Below are positions 21,457 through 33,400 of a DNA stretch of 64,000 nt, one piece after another. The stretch is from assembly GCA_032718475.1 (NCBI GenBank), contig JAUCBJ010007204.1:62001-126000 (forward strand), given 5' to 3'. The notes below the pieces were generated by a model that was not told the origin of the DNA, made no database searches, and worked only from the letters and a program-made list of their open reading frames with translations. The translations under genes and the position numbers were made by a program. Origin of the DNA: Nemertoderma westbladi. Taxonomy: Eukaryota > Xenacoelomorpha > Nemertodermatida > Nemertodermatidae. How positions within the stretch are numbered: the stretch's first letter is position 1; the number at the start of each line of letters is the position of its first letter.

Positions 21457-24400
21457 AGCGATTGGAAGAACAACTGTTTCGACAACCCCAAGGACCTCAA
21501 GAGCAGGAAGAACTGCTATATCAAGTACGCGAAAGAACCCTACGCATTCGGCTAATCCTATCAGCTTTTGAGGAAACTTCCAAAAGAAGACAGGACACGT
21601 CGCTGCAGGTTGCTGTCAAAACTTGGTTCCAGCGGGTAGGTCTCCAAGTACAAGAAACAGACCAGTGGAAATCCCAGCTGTCTGAGAGACTAACCTATGA
21701 AGAACCAACCGATGCCACCCTTCCTCAAGTAGAAGGCGAAGAGACCGCAGAGAGACCACGAACGAGAGACGCTATAGACATTTATCTGTCCGACTATCAG
21801 CGATTCCTAGGAGACAAAGAGTTGAGGAGACGGCTGTCTGGACTTTCCCCTAATAGTGAAGGAACCCAACGTGTGTTAGACTCGATAGATGCTGAAATGT
21901 TAGCTGCTAACCAAGCAGAATTTGATGAAAAACTCCGCCTCGCTAGAGTTCAAGAAGAACAAATAAAGAAAAGACGGATAGAGGAACAAAAGGCGGCGGC
22001 TATGGCAGAAGCAGAAGTAGAAAGAAAGGCAGCAAAGGCAGTGGCAGTAGCAGAACGGAGAGCCTCTGAGCAGACTACCCAACTGGAGTTGGAAAATCTG
22101 CAAGAGACGCAAGACAACATAAATAAACAGTTAACTGCTAGTCAAATGCAGATGATGAGACGATCTACTCCCAAACGCCAGGGATACACATCATCGGAGG
22201 AAAGCGAAACCACCAATCCTGAAGGCGGAGGAAATAGATCTCGTCTAAGCAGGCGTAGAAAAACATCTCACCATCACAAATTGCCTGATTTGCCCCCAGC
22301 TGTTAAAAGACAGCTAGCTAGCACAGACTTAGGTAGTACGGAACCCATAGACCAAACTGTTCAGGTCAAAAGACTCCCTACAATAGTTGATGAGCCTGAA
22401 ATAATTAGGCCTGTCGTTCCCAAAGTCACTTCTGTGTTAGAGACCCCTGTACTTCCAGAGCTTAACTCTAAGTTCCCTTTACACAGTACTACACTGCCTG
22501 TACCCGGTAGAACAGCCAATGAGAATTTTCCTGTCCTGCAAGCTGAGAGAGAAATTAAAGATTTGTCTCCCGTCGTCCCATGTCAGCCTGCTACAATGTT
22601 GGCGACTCCCGCTTCGGCGGTCGAGTGGGTAGAGGAGGGACGGCGGGGGATGAATCTCCTGCTCGGACAGATGCAGGAGACTGTCTACCAACTTAAAGGA
22701 ACAGTAAGGGAAAGTAGGGCCGAATTGCAAGAAGTGCAGCAAAGTATCGCGCTAGAACGCGACAAATTAGTCAATATCCAAAAGGGAATACCAATACCCC
22801 CTGTAACATTGTGTCAACCTGTTAGGTCTGAAGTATTACATGCGCAAGGTGTGGAGCCTACACGCATCTATACTGCTAGTGAAGTAGAAACTCCTATAGC
22901 AAACCCTATTAAGGGTGATTATAGACCTGTTATTAATGATATTCCCTATAGACCTGATACTGATCCGAGAAATTTATATACCGATAATTCGATATTAAAT
23001 AACACGATGGCCCAAGAAAGCTTTACGCGGCAGATGGCTAGAACAGAAGCCCGCCAAGCGGTCAAAGTGGGAGAGATCGTCAAATTCAATGGAGATGAGA
23101 TGAAATGGTTATCTTTCAATGAATATTACAAAGACAGCATACAGAACTCTGTGCTATCTAACGGAGAGAAACTTAGGTTCCTCATCAAGTGCTTGGAAGG
23201 ACCTCCCAAGTTAATGGCGTTAAAGTTTATTGGACATCCAGAAGGATTAAGACAAGTATGGGATACATTAAACATCAGGTATGGTAACAAGGATAACATA
23301 GCTAAGTATTTGTATGCAAAATTAGTAGCCCCCCGACACTTCCTTAGTAGCGGGATTATAGAGTTTTCCGATGAGATTCAAGAGATCTGTAGACAATTGG
23401 AATTGTTAGGTAAGTCTCATGAATATCAGAGTTCAATGGTTATTGGAGCCGTAGTCTCTACTTTACCAAAGGGTGGAGTATGTACACGCTGGGACAAGAA
23501 AGTGTTGTACATGAATGAACAACAACGACGAAGTCCTACCATGGCTGATCTCATGTCCTTTTTAGATGGTGAGGTAAAACTACAACTCATCAAGCAGTCC
23601 AGAGAGAAAACATCAGAAAATAAGGTAAGTGAGAAACCCGCTTCTAGGAGAAGAATAACACCGGTGTGTTACACTGACGACGGCGAAAGCCAAGTTTCTC
23701 AAGAAGAGGACAGCGGGAAAGACACTGAGAGATCTTACTACGTTGATAAAACCCCAAAAGATGTAAGTAAATATAAGGCTCGAAACAACGATAGGAGAGA
23801 ACAGGTTGCCAAGACCCCCCCTCAGTCTCCTAACAGAATGCACCGAAGAAAACCCGAAGAAAAAACGAGAGTGCATCAAGTTACCCAAGGAAAAGTGAGT
23901 AAGATAAAACCTAACTGTGCGCTGTGCGACGGAACCCACCGTTTGAGTGCGTGTGCTGAATTTCTAAAGAAGTCCCTTGTAGACAGACGTGCAGTCGTAT
24001 GGGACAAGCGGTTATGCTATAATTGCCTCAGACCAGGACACCAACGGCGAACCTGTTACTCCGACATAAAGTGTGCAAAGTGTGGCGCGAAACATCACAT
24101 CTTGTTACACAGTGAGTTCGAACGAGACAAACAGAGTCAGGTAAGTGAGCCCGAACTACATGTCCAATTCAGTGATGTAAATGACACTGATCAGGAGTCT
24201 GAGATGGAAGGATTCTATACTGACGAATTCTCCGACGCCAACGAATCCTGTTATCTAATCAATACCGCAGTGTATCGAGCACTTACTTATGAAAAGGACA
24301 CCAACAATGAGTTTCCCCCAACTACTTTTGCCAAACAACCATCTTGGAAAGCTCCAACTTCCAACGTAGGAATCAGAGAATTTCCTGTAGTGCAGGTAAG

Positions 24401-27400
24401 AGTTCACGGTCTTAACAAAAGTTACATAGTGAACGCCCTCCTTGACTCCGGCAGCACAGGAACATTCATCGATCAAGAATTAGCCGAAGATATCTTTGCT
24501 GGACAACCCAAATTCCGGACTAAATTGAATATGTCAGGAATTATGCAGGTTTGGAAATCTACCTTAACGGCAGATTACTATGTAGGTGTGTTGTCCACCC
24601 CCCAGGATAAGTTAGGAGCACAAGGTATAAGGTCGGTAAAAATGGTGGCTATAAAGAACTTCGCTACCACTCAAGCAGACCTTTATAATTGGGACGAGGA
24701 TGAGAGCATCCAACATCTTAAGATACCTCGATTCCAGACAGATTATCCTGGAGTGCAAATACTCATCGGCCAAAACACGCACGAGGCGCTCGAAACATTA
24801 GAGAAACGGCCTGCTCAACCGCAGCCACTGCAAACCTATGCGGTAAGAACTAGAGTAGGTTGGTACTTTACTGGCCCTTCCCGCAGGACTCTCGAAGAGA
24901 GAATGCCACAAGAACAAACATACCAAGTACACGATTGGGAAGTGGAGAGCAGTGAGGTGGACGAACTAACTGAGGGAACACCATACTCCTCAGATAATGA
25001 CGACATCTACCAACTCTTCGATGAAGAGAACACCATCGACCTACTTACAGAAAACCAAACTTGGAAAAGTCAGGTGAACCTATGTCAACTGATTCACCCA
25101 TCGGAACCCATCGCTTACAATGATGAACTAAACGATGAGATAGAGCGCTACAACGCTAGAACTCGGGACGAACTAGCCGTACGATTCTTTACTCAGGAAC
25201 TGGTAGAGCCCAATTCATATGATAAGGCTCTATCGATAGAAGAAGAAAGAGCCAAGCAAATCCAGGAAACAACTACACGTTTTTTAAAGGACCAAGGTAG
25301 GTATGAAATCGGCCTACCATTTCGAAAACGAGAACCTAGATTTATAAATAACAGACCCTTGGCAGAAAAAAGAATCGCTCAATTATATCGACGCCTTACA
25401 GCTAATGCTTCAGCGAAAGAAATGTACCAAACTCAGCTGAAGAAATTTATAACAAAGGGATACGCGGAGAGAGTACCGGAAGGAACACCAGTGACTGAGA
25501 GAACGTATTATTTAACACATCATTACGTTCCCAAACCCGGTAAACCCCATGAAGTACGAGTCGTATTTGATGGCTCTGCTCTATATATGGGCCAATCCCT
25601 CAATTCCGAGTTGTTACCAGGACCCAACTTACTCCAATCTTTGTTGGGAATACTATTAAGATTAAGACAATATTCCATCGCGTTCGCCTCTGATATAGAA
25701 GGAATGTTCTTACAAGTCAAGGCGCTGGATAGAGATAGAGACAGCCTGAGATTTCTGTGGTGGCCTGAAGGAGACCTCAACCAGAAACCGGTAGAGTACT
25801 GGATGACCATCCAGGCTTTTGGGATCATATCAAGCCCTTCCAACGCCTGCTCCGTGGTGCGAACCACTGCGAATGACAACCGAGACTCCTTCTCCAAAGA
25901 AGTGATAGACAACATAAAACGCAATATATACATGGACGACAATTTAAGGTCCCTTCCATCAGTAGAAGAAGCCATAGCTGTCGCGAAAGGGACGGTAGAG
26001 TGTTTGAAAAGAGGTGGATTTCGACTGACGAAATTCACTAGCAACTCCCGTGAGTTTCTGGAAGCCATACCGGTAGAAGACCGAGGAACGAAAGACCTAG
26101 ACTTAATAAAAGACGATCTTCCTGAAACCAAGACGCTAGGCTTGAAGTGGGACACTGAAAGAGACATCCTGTTTTTTCAGTTAAAACAGCGAGATAATCC
26201 AGTTCGGACCAAACGGATTTGTTTAAGCATCCTGAGCAATTATTTCGACCCATTGGGATTTATTAGCCCAGTTATATTGATTGCTCGGAGTTTAGTACAA
26301 CAGATGTGGCTTGAAAACCACTCATGGGACGATCCGCTTAAGGGAGAATTGTTAAAGAGATGGATGAAGTGGGAAGATTCTCTACCTGCCATCGAGAACT
26401 TTATAATTTCCCGTGCATATTTTGGCCATGTTCTTCCTACGTATTCCTATCAACTCCATGTGTTTGGAGACGCCAGCGACATGGGAATAGGTATAGTAGC
26501 ATATCTGCGAGTCGAAACTCCGGATGGAATCAAAGTCGCCTTGGTTACCTCTAAGGCATTGATTAACAACAAGCTAAAGGTTCCTCGAGCGGAGTTAAAG
26601 GCGGCTTTATACGCTACAGCCATCAGCCGGAACGTAACGGAACAAATCGACTATCCACTGGAGAAAACGGTTTATTGGACCGACGCTTTACTCGTGTTGG
26701 AGTATCTCACCAATGAAGTCTGTCAGTTTAGCGTTTTTGTTACTAACCGAGTAGCTATTATTCTTAGTCGCACAAAGATAGATCAATGGAGACATTGCCC
26801 TGGTACGATTAATCCAGCCGATATCGCCTCCAGGGGAGCAACTCCACAGGAACTGATAGATACTCCAGATTGGTTGGGTGGACCCGACTTCCTGAGCAAG
26901 GAAGAGGATGAATGGCCTCCTCACCTTACTACGGCAGAGATTAGACAAGCCAAGGGAGCGGAGACAGTCAAACCTAAAACCCGGGCGAGTAAATCGAAGT
27001 TATTTAAACCGACTATCGATCTATCTGTATTACATACTTCCGGGAATGATGCTTCGGATCCACAATCCCTCAACACAAATAAGTCTGTTGTGGAAATTAG
27101 AGATAAAGATTGGAAATCTGGAATACCAGACGTCTCGCAAGGAATCTCACCCATGCTGCAGAGAGCAATGCATCATTACAGTTCCTGGAATCGGCTCTGT
27201 AAAGCCGTCACATATTTAAGACGATGTTTTCATCATCACTACTCCAGGACGAAGACCACTAGTGATCACGCTCCATTGACATCTGCACAAGTTCATGTTA
27301 TTAAGAATTTACCCAAATATAAGATATCTGATCGTTTTCTAAAAGAGAAAATTAGTCACCAGGAGCATGAAGAAACAAATAAGCAGATACTGAGACTCCT

Positions 27401-28814
27401 GCAATGCTATGAGGATTCCGAAAAGTACTTCCTGTTGTTGAGAAATCCGCAGATGCGCTTAAGGGATCGATTCTCGAGCACAATGATAGATGGGTTAATA
27501 CGTGTTGGAGGAAGACTCACCAACGCGCCCTTATCCTTTGACACCAAATTCCCCATACTTATTAGAAATCTTGAAGTACAAATCAAGATGATTGTAGACG
27601 TTCACGGTAAACTTTATCATGCTGGTAGAGAACGAATTCTTAGCGAAATTCGAACTCGCTATTATTTTGATAAACCCCGTAGAGCTCTGAACCAAGTTCT
27701 TAGGAACTGCATACCCTGTAGGAAAGCATTCAGTAGGCCTTTAACACAGCGAGAGGCAGAATTACCTAGGGAACGAGTAAGCTTCTATGAACCACCTTTT
27801 ACTAATACTGGTGTAGATTTATTTGGCCCTATTGAAGTATATCGTGCGAGGACTATAGTCAAGAGATGGTGTGTCATCTTCGTGTGCATGACCTGTAGAG
27901 CCATCCATCTCGATATGGTGAACGATCTATCTACTAACAGCTTCGTCTTAAGTTTACGACGACAGATCGCTCGCTTCGGGACGAGTAATACCATGAGATC
28001 GGATAAAGGAACGAACTTCATAGGTGCCAACAACGAGATACAGGCTTACGTGAAGGACTGGAACCAAAGACAGGTGGACGACCAGCTAAGGATAACAGCG
28101 TCTAGCTGGACCTTCAACGCTGCCGACGCCCCTTGGTGGGGAGGAAGTTGGGAGAGATTAATTCGAAGTGTCAAAACCGCATTTCACTTTATAGTGCCAT
28201 GCCGCGCGTATCTCACCGAAGAACTTTTGCGGACGTTAATGGAGGAAATCGCTGCCTATCTCAACGAGAGACCGCTTATGCCAGTCTCATCGAGTCCCGA
28301 TTCCCTGGAAGCGCTAACACCCGCGCACTTCCTACTGAAGAAACCTGTAGCCATGCTCCCACGATCGGAGATTGCCGACGGAGACGAATACTGCCGTCGA
28401 ACTTGGCAACTTATGCAGTTGCTATCCCGTCGTTTCGCTGACCATTTCGAGAAACATTATCTGCCCACGCTACAACTTCGAACTAAGTGGTTTGCGCAGC
28501 AAGAAAACGTCAGCGCCGGAGATATGGTGCTTATTGTAGATCCAGACCTCCCACGTAAACGGTGGCAGACAGGTCGTATCATCGAGACACACATTTCAGA
28601 TGATGGTTTAGTACGCTCGGTAGAACTCATCGTCATGCGGCGTAACTTCAAGAAGCCAGGCATCATCTTTGAGACGCAACAACTCAATCGCCCAGTTGGT
28701 CGTTTATGTTTACTGGAAAGAGACAGAGAACTCTCCGGGAACTATGGAAGGCAAGACACTCTTCCCACGACCACCTCCCTAATTCCTCAAACATCTAGGG
28801 ACTCCCTAACGTGA
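21420..28814 (+). CDS. BEL/Pao gag-pol polyprotein (2,464 codons open)
   Basis: A single open frame without an ATG at its start; it is the continuation of gag from 20827. In order: helical and Glu/Ala/Lys coiled-coil Gag (residues about 150-260), capsid-like region (about 530-720), nucleocapsid with CALCDGTHRLSAC and CYNCLRPGHQRRTC (about 832-870), aspartic protease with LLDSGSTGTFID (about 1009), RT with FASDIEGMFLQV and YMDDN (about 1503), RNase H with HVFGDASDMG and WTDA (about 1679-1760), integrase with an H-x4-H ... C-x2-C zinc module (about 2061) and D-D-E residues in VDLFGP, RSDKGTNF and GSWERLIR (about 2133, 2194, 2244). The gag-pol fusion and YMDD-type RT are typical of BEL/Pao. Only the gag start is damaged; pol is intact. 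Confidence 0.93.
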   Translation: MEEVVQGFFGSLERLEEQLFRQPQGPQEQEELLYQVRERTLRIRLILSAFEETSKRRQDTSLQVAVKTWFQRVGLQVQETDQWKSQLSERLTYEEPTDATLPQVEGEETAERPRTRDAIDIYLSDYQRFLGDKELRRRLSGLSPNSEGTQRVLDSIDAEMLAANQAEFDEKLRLARVQEEQIKKRRIEEQKAAAMAEAEVERKAAKAVAVAERRASEQTTQLELENLQETQDNINKQLTASQMQMMRRSTPKRQGYTSSEESETTNPEGGGNRSRLSRRRKTSHHHKLPDLPPAVKRQLASTDLGSTEPIDQTVQVKRLPTIVDEPEIIRPVVPKVTSVLETPVLPELNSKFPLHSTTLPVPGRTANENFPVLQAEREIKDLSPVVPCQPATMLATPASAVEWVEEGRRGMNLLLGQMQETVYQLKGTVRESRAELQEVQQSIALERDKLVNIQKGIPIPPVTLCQPVRSEVLHAQGVEPTRIYTASEVETPIANPIKGDYRPVINDIPYRPDTDPRNLYTDNSILNNTMAQESFTRQMARTEARQAVKVGEIVKFNGDEMKWLSFNEYYKDSIQNSVLSNGEKLRFLIKCLEGPPKLMALKFIGHPEGLRQVWDTLNIRYGNKDNIAKYLYAKLVAPRHFLSSGIIEFSDEIQEICRQLELLGKSHEYQSSMVIGAVVSTLPKGGVCTRWDKKVLYMNEQQRRSPTMADLMSFLDGEVKLQLIKQSREKTSENKVSEKPASRRRITPVCYTDDGESQVSQEEDSGKDTERSYYVDKTPKDVSKYKARNNDRREQVAKTPPQSPNRMHRRKPEEKTRVHQVTQGKVSKIKPNCALCDGTHRLSACAEFLKKSLVDRRAVVWDKRLCYNCLRPGHQRRTCYSDIKCAKCGAKHHILLHSEFERDKQSQVSEPELHVQFSDVNDTDQESEMEGFYTDEFSDANESCYLINTAVYRALTYEKDTNNEFPPTTFAKQPSWKAPTSNVGIREFPVVQVRVHGLNKSYIVNALLDSGSTGTFIDQELAEDIFAGQPKFRTKLNMSGIMQVWKSTLTADYYVGVLSTPQDKLGAQGIRSVKMVAIKNFATTQADLYNWDEDESIQHLKIPRFQTDYPGVQILIGQNTHEALETLEKRPAQPQPLQTYAVRTRVGWYFTGPSRRTLEERMPQEQTYQVHDWEVESSEVDELTEGTPYSSDNDDIYQLFDEENTIDLLTENQTWKSQVNLCQLIHPSEPIAYNDELNDEIERYNARTRDELAVRFFTQELVEPNSYDKALSIEEERAKQIQETTTRFLKDQGRYEIGLPFRKREPRFINNRPLAEKRIAQLYRRLTANASAKEMYQTQLKKFITKGYAERVPEGTPVTERTYYLTHHYVPKPGKPHEVRVVFDGSALYMGQSLNSELLPGPNLLQSLLGILLRLRQYSIAFASDIEGMFLQVKALDRDRDSLRFLWWPEGDLNQKPVEYWMTIQAFGIISSPSNACSVVRTTANDNRDSFSKEVIDNIKRNIYMDDNLRSLPSVEEAIAVAKGTVECLKRGGFRLTKFTSNSREFLEAIPVEDRGTKDLDLIKDDLPETKTLGLKWDTERDILFFQLKQRDNPVRTKRICLSILSNYFDPLGFISPVILIARSLVQQMWLENHSWDDPLKGELLKRWMKWEDSLPAIENFIISRAYFGHVLPTYSYQLHVFGDASDMGIGIVAYLRVETPDGIKVALVTSKALINNKLKVPRAELKAALYATAISRNVTEQIDYPLEKTVYWTDALLVLEYLTNEVCQFSVFVTNRVAIILSRTKIDQWRHCPGTINPADIASRGATPQELIDTPDWLGGPDFLSKEEDEWPPHLTTAEIRQAKGAETVKPKTRASKSKLFKPTIDLSVLHTSGNDASDPQSLNTNKSVVEIRDKDWKSGIPDVSQGISPMLQRAMHHYSSWNRLCKAVTYLRRCFHHHYSRTKTTSDHAPLTSAQVHVIKNLPKYKISDRFLKEKISHQEHEETNKQILRLLQCYEDSEKYFLLLRNPQMRLRDRFSSTMIDGLIRVGGRLTNAPLSFDTKFPILIRNLEVQIKMIVDVHGKLYHAGRERILSEIRTRYYFDKPRRALNQVLRNCIPCRKAFSRPLTQREAELPRERVSFYEPPFTNTGVDLFGPIEVYRARTIVKRWCVIFVCMTCRAIHLDMVNDLSTNSFVLSLRRQIARFGTSNTMRSDKGTNFIGANNEIQAYVKDWNQRQVDDQLRITASSWTFNAADAPWWGGSWERLIRSVKTAFHFIVPCRAYLTEELLRTLMEEIAAYLNERPLMPVSSSPDSLEALTPAHFLLKKPVAMLPRSEIADGDEYCRRTWQLMQLLSRRFADHFEKHYLPTLQLRTKWFAQQENVSAGDMVLIVDPDLPRKRWQTGRIIETHISDDGLVRSVELIVMRRNFKKPGIIFETQQLNRPVGRLCLLERDRELSGNYGRQDTLPTTTSLIPQTSRDSLT

Positions 28815-30440
28815 TACGTCTGGAGTGGGTGTATGACTATATTGTTTTATCTATTTTGTTATATTTTTATATGCGAACTTTATTATGTACTTTATTATAA
28901 TCGTTTTTATTCAATTTTTATTTAGTAGAATGTTATTTTAGTGATTATTTAGTAGATTAGTGCAATATATTAGTGTTTATTACGTACGTAATTACTTATA
29001 ATATATATTTAGTACGACGGCGAGAAATAATTTTTTCTCTTTCCTTACTGTCCGTATCATATTATAAATACGTGACTACAGTAAGATGAAATGTCCGTAC
29101 TTCTTAAAGTACAATAAAGCCACTACTATATTCAAGTATTATTGGTAGGCAGAGTATTAGGAATGCAAAGTTCAGATCCTCGTGTCTCGGCTAAGCCAAG
29201 CTCTGGGTAGACCTTGGAAACGACTTGCCTCTTCACACTGACATTGCTTCGTGCGATATTGCTCTTCTACCTTATATTAAATAATACATATAGTAGCGTG
29301 ATGTCCCTCTAGCAGTAGCGTAAAACGCAAATAAATCTGTTAAACCTTTTGACCATCTGTAATTCTAGTCGATTAAGATATCGCGGCACCCACCGATATA
29401 CTTGAAAGACAAATTCTAGAATCAATGGTTAACGTCCCCAGACAAGTTCTGGAATAAATCGGTGCCCATCTTAAATATTAATTTAATATTTGTTAAAATC
29501 AGTAAAATTCAGATCTGTTAACAATTCTAGTCGATTAAGATATTGTAGCACTTCCCGATACTCTTAAAAGACAAATTTCATAGAATTAAGGATCCTATGT
29601 CCCCAGACCTGCTCTGGAATCAAATTGTGTCAATTTTAACATCAAATAATAAAATTCACGGGAATAAATTTAAATTCATATTTTTAAATGAATTTCATAA
29701 ATTGTCATTTTGTACAATTTATAACATTCCCAAAATTCCATTAATTAATAGATCATGGGAGCGGAGATTCATCCTGTTGAGTGTATTAGAGTGCGAGAAT
29801 CTCCAACATATAGTCAATAGCCGATAAAATTAACAAAATCATGCATAAAGAGGATATTGACAATTAAAGAATTATTATTAAATAGCATCCCAGATCTGTA
29901 TGCATGAGAATTACCCTAATTCTACCGCTAGCATTCCATAATGTCACCATAGCAACACCCACGCTAGAATTAGAAGCAAGTTAAAAGAACAATAGAAAGC
30001 TTGTCCCATTGCCTAGCATAGAGAATACATAGCACACTGTTAGTATCCAAGGATACACAGTAATAAAGTGACATTCTGGAAGGCACTGACTAACGGACAA
30101 ATGGCCTGTATGTGTGCAGTTGTTGACAGTTGTGTGGAATTTGTGCGTTTATAGGTGAATGTTACTACTAAAGTATGTTTACAGTAGCTAGTCGCAATTG
30201 TAAAAATAGCCCAACTCTCCTATAGAAAGAACCTAAGTGGATCCAAGCCTTTGGGACGGACAGTGGAGTGACTTGTGCCGGTTATCGTTGTCGTGCTGTT
30301 GCTACATGTTGGCGTAAACACCGCGACGACGGTAGATCGGCGCTGAGAATCCCACTGTCCGGGGGCAAAGAGAAGTAGGCAGCGACGCCCGCTCGCCTAA
30401 ATACAAACTTATTTGATATTAATAAACTCAGATAGCAGAT
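28815..30440 (+). other. spacer between pol and the third ORF, with repeat pair
   Basis: Non-coding but conserved in the inverted copy (54320-55962). AATAAA occurs at about 29111, a possible poly(A) signal. A unit of about 110-130 bp starting CTAGTCGATTAAGATAT and containing CCCCAGAC...CTCTGGAAT-type sequence occurs at about 29366-29465 and again at about 29526-29640. Just before 30441 the sequence AGATAGCAGAT resembles a splice acceptor end but has no strong pyrimidine tract. How the third ORF is expressed is therefore unknown. Confidence 0.6.
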
Positions 30441-33400
30441 ATGACGGAGTTGATAGAAGATGATCTTGGTATTAGGGAGCGATATACTCTACCTTTACAA
30501 GCATTTGTGGATAGCTTAATACGCGGTGAAGCCGATCCAACCATTACGGAGGACGATGGTCGTTATATCGAACCGCCGATGTCCCAAGAGCAACTTGCGC
30601 GTGAATTGGACTATCGAAAATTCACCACTCGCTATACGAATCGTAATGGTACGTATATGGACTTCCTAACGACCGGCCATCCTATCGATTTACATGATAC
30701 GGACGATGTAGATACAGAAAGGGAAATGGTTCTATTTAAATATCATACCCAGCGGAATCGTAACGATAAACCGAGAATAGATCACGAAAATTCTATTCGT
30801 AATAGACTGGAAAGAGAAAACGTTGAAGAACCAGATAAACGCATCGACTTCAACGAATACTTAGAATTTTTGAGAGAAACCTATCTCAACGTCGCTAGTC
30901 AGCAAGCAGAACTTAGAGACTCGATATCCTCAAGGTATCCATCACGACCCTGTGGTAGAACTCAAACGGCTCTATTTCACTATGATGTATCTTACCGCCG
31001 ATCGTCCACTACCTGTTATCCCGGATAGTTTTGAACAAATGGAAGAATATTGCAAAACTGGAGAACGTTCACCTGCGTTTCCTCTACAGGACATACGTCT
31101 TTGGTATTATTGTGACGAATGCCCTAGACCCAACCAACAAACTGAAAGACACAAACATCCGCGGAGACATTGCGCTAAACATAGTTTTACGCGTTACACT
31201 TACGGGAGTTTCGAGCGAAACCTGTTCGACGTACCGCCCACGATCGCTCGTCTTAAACGATCACTGAATAAACCCATGATCAGAGTTCCGGAATACTCGG
31301 TCAGGCCTCCTCATTCCCTAGTGAGACCTCAAACTCTTGATCCTAACAGTATCACTGATCCTCCCGAACTATATTCCCTGTTCAAAGACTTAGTGTTACC
31401 CGAACAACTAATCGGTGGTGCTCCGGTAGTGGGTTCGTTAGACATCCGCCCATCCTACTTAGCCGGATTGGGACGCGGGCAACTAATATCGCCCTTTGAT
31501 CCTTACAATCGTCCAGGATTAAACCCGATACAACCCGCCACGGAAGTCGAGGAGAGCGTTATAAGAAACGCTTTAGACGCCATTCGACAGAAAATCGGAA
31601 AGGGAACACAAGATTGTTTAGAGAAACGTAAATTACAACAACAAGTCCAATCGGTGAAGGAGTTAGCCTTGCCACAGTTCGATAGAGAAATCCAAAACCT
31701 CGAGGAAGACATCGAGCTTGGACGCACGTATTCTCTACAAGAATTTTTAGATGAACGCTTACAGAGACAAGCGGAAGAAAATCTAATCGAAGAGAAACAC
31801 ACGAAACTGGAAGAAAGAGAAGAAGCCGCTTTAGCCCAACCTGAAGCTCAAATCCTCATGACGGACCTCTACTCTAAAACCGTTCGTCATCCCTCTATGA
31901 TTCCACATTTCGGAGACAAGCTCTTCGCGACGATACAACCTCAACCGGTTGATATCAGTACAGGATCGCAAAACCTTATCGCTGACGCCCCTATGTTACA
32001 GCGTCCGCCGATCGAGGCCGCTCGTGTTGACGGTATACTAGTTGAACCTCCGGACAATCGAGCGGATCTTGTCCGTCGTATGGTACACGATGTCAACATA
32101 CGCGCTAGACCTTTACAGAACTCGTTTTACGGGATTAAAGACCACCCTTATTACGTTAATCTGACTCAATATTATATGGTAAAACCAGAAGACCCGACAC
32201 ATGATTTAAAGTTTCTACCACTAATAAATCCTCTAGACATTGTCGAACTCGAACAATTGCAGAAACATCTGGATCAGTTAGTAAAGGTAAACTCATTTAG
32301 AAAACCATATAACATTTCTCGAATCGAGAAAGATATAGAACCTCCTTATAACCTCGATGGATTTATTAAAACTCGATTAGTCCATTGGAATCTAGATGTA
32401 TTATTTGAAGAAGAGAAAATACAAAGATATGGAACTGTGGAGACGTATACCACTCGGCATATGAAGTATAGTGATCTATCTCCCTGACGCTAACCAATGC
32501 GCCACCTTGTGGCATCCAGTAGGGATGACCCTAGAGAACGCCACCAAGGAGTGGAATGAAACTCTTAATGTTATTGAGATGTATGGAGTTGTCACCTACG
32601 ATAATGAAGGTAGCGTTCCGGTCGGAGAGCTAGGAACTACGCGCATGATCCACATCCGCGGATTAGCTGGTTCTACCCACGTGTTTACTCGAGCGTGTTC
32701 CGACTTGATTGATTATTCTTTTGAAACTCTCACCGAAACACAAAAGAATCTCCGACATGGACAATTCGAACTCGCGCAGCGTTACGTCATTGACACCGAA
32801 CGCAAACCGGCCATGGGCATCGATGGATCGATGTTACCCCAGCCCGTACTCGAGATGTTGTTCAACGAAAGAATCCTTAAAATCGGCTCAGCTGTTTATG
32901 GAGATCTCCAAAACGACTTTCGGAATATGGAGGACATTCCATACCCTTTCGTTGATACTCAGCTGATTGCTCCCTGGGCAGAAGGTCGAGGTTTCTTCCG
33001 CACCATGTATGCTAATACCTCTAGCAACATTACCAAGGTGCAACGAACTTCCATCGGACATCTTGCCTTTCAGGAATATGGATGGAATTTCAAAGTCGGA
33101 AATCCCATTAACTATCAACAGGTATACGGAGACCATTATTCTCGATTATACTTTGATGGACCATTGACCGCACCTGGCGCCGTGTATAGCTTCATGAGTG
33201 TTCCACTCCGTCCCTCCTTAGCTATATACACGATCTTTGAAAACACCGCACTTGCCGGTTGGCTAGCCGATGTGTGCAGTCGTACTATACGCGCCCATCC
33301 ATTAATACTTGGGACCAAACTCGCTAAGCTAGATGAACATAATAAATTCATCCGTTTCGAATGTTTCCGGAGATTTTTAACCCCGTTCCGCAACGTGGAT

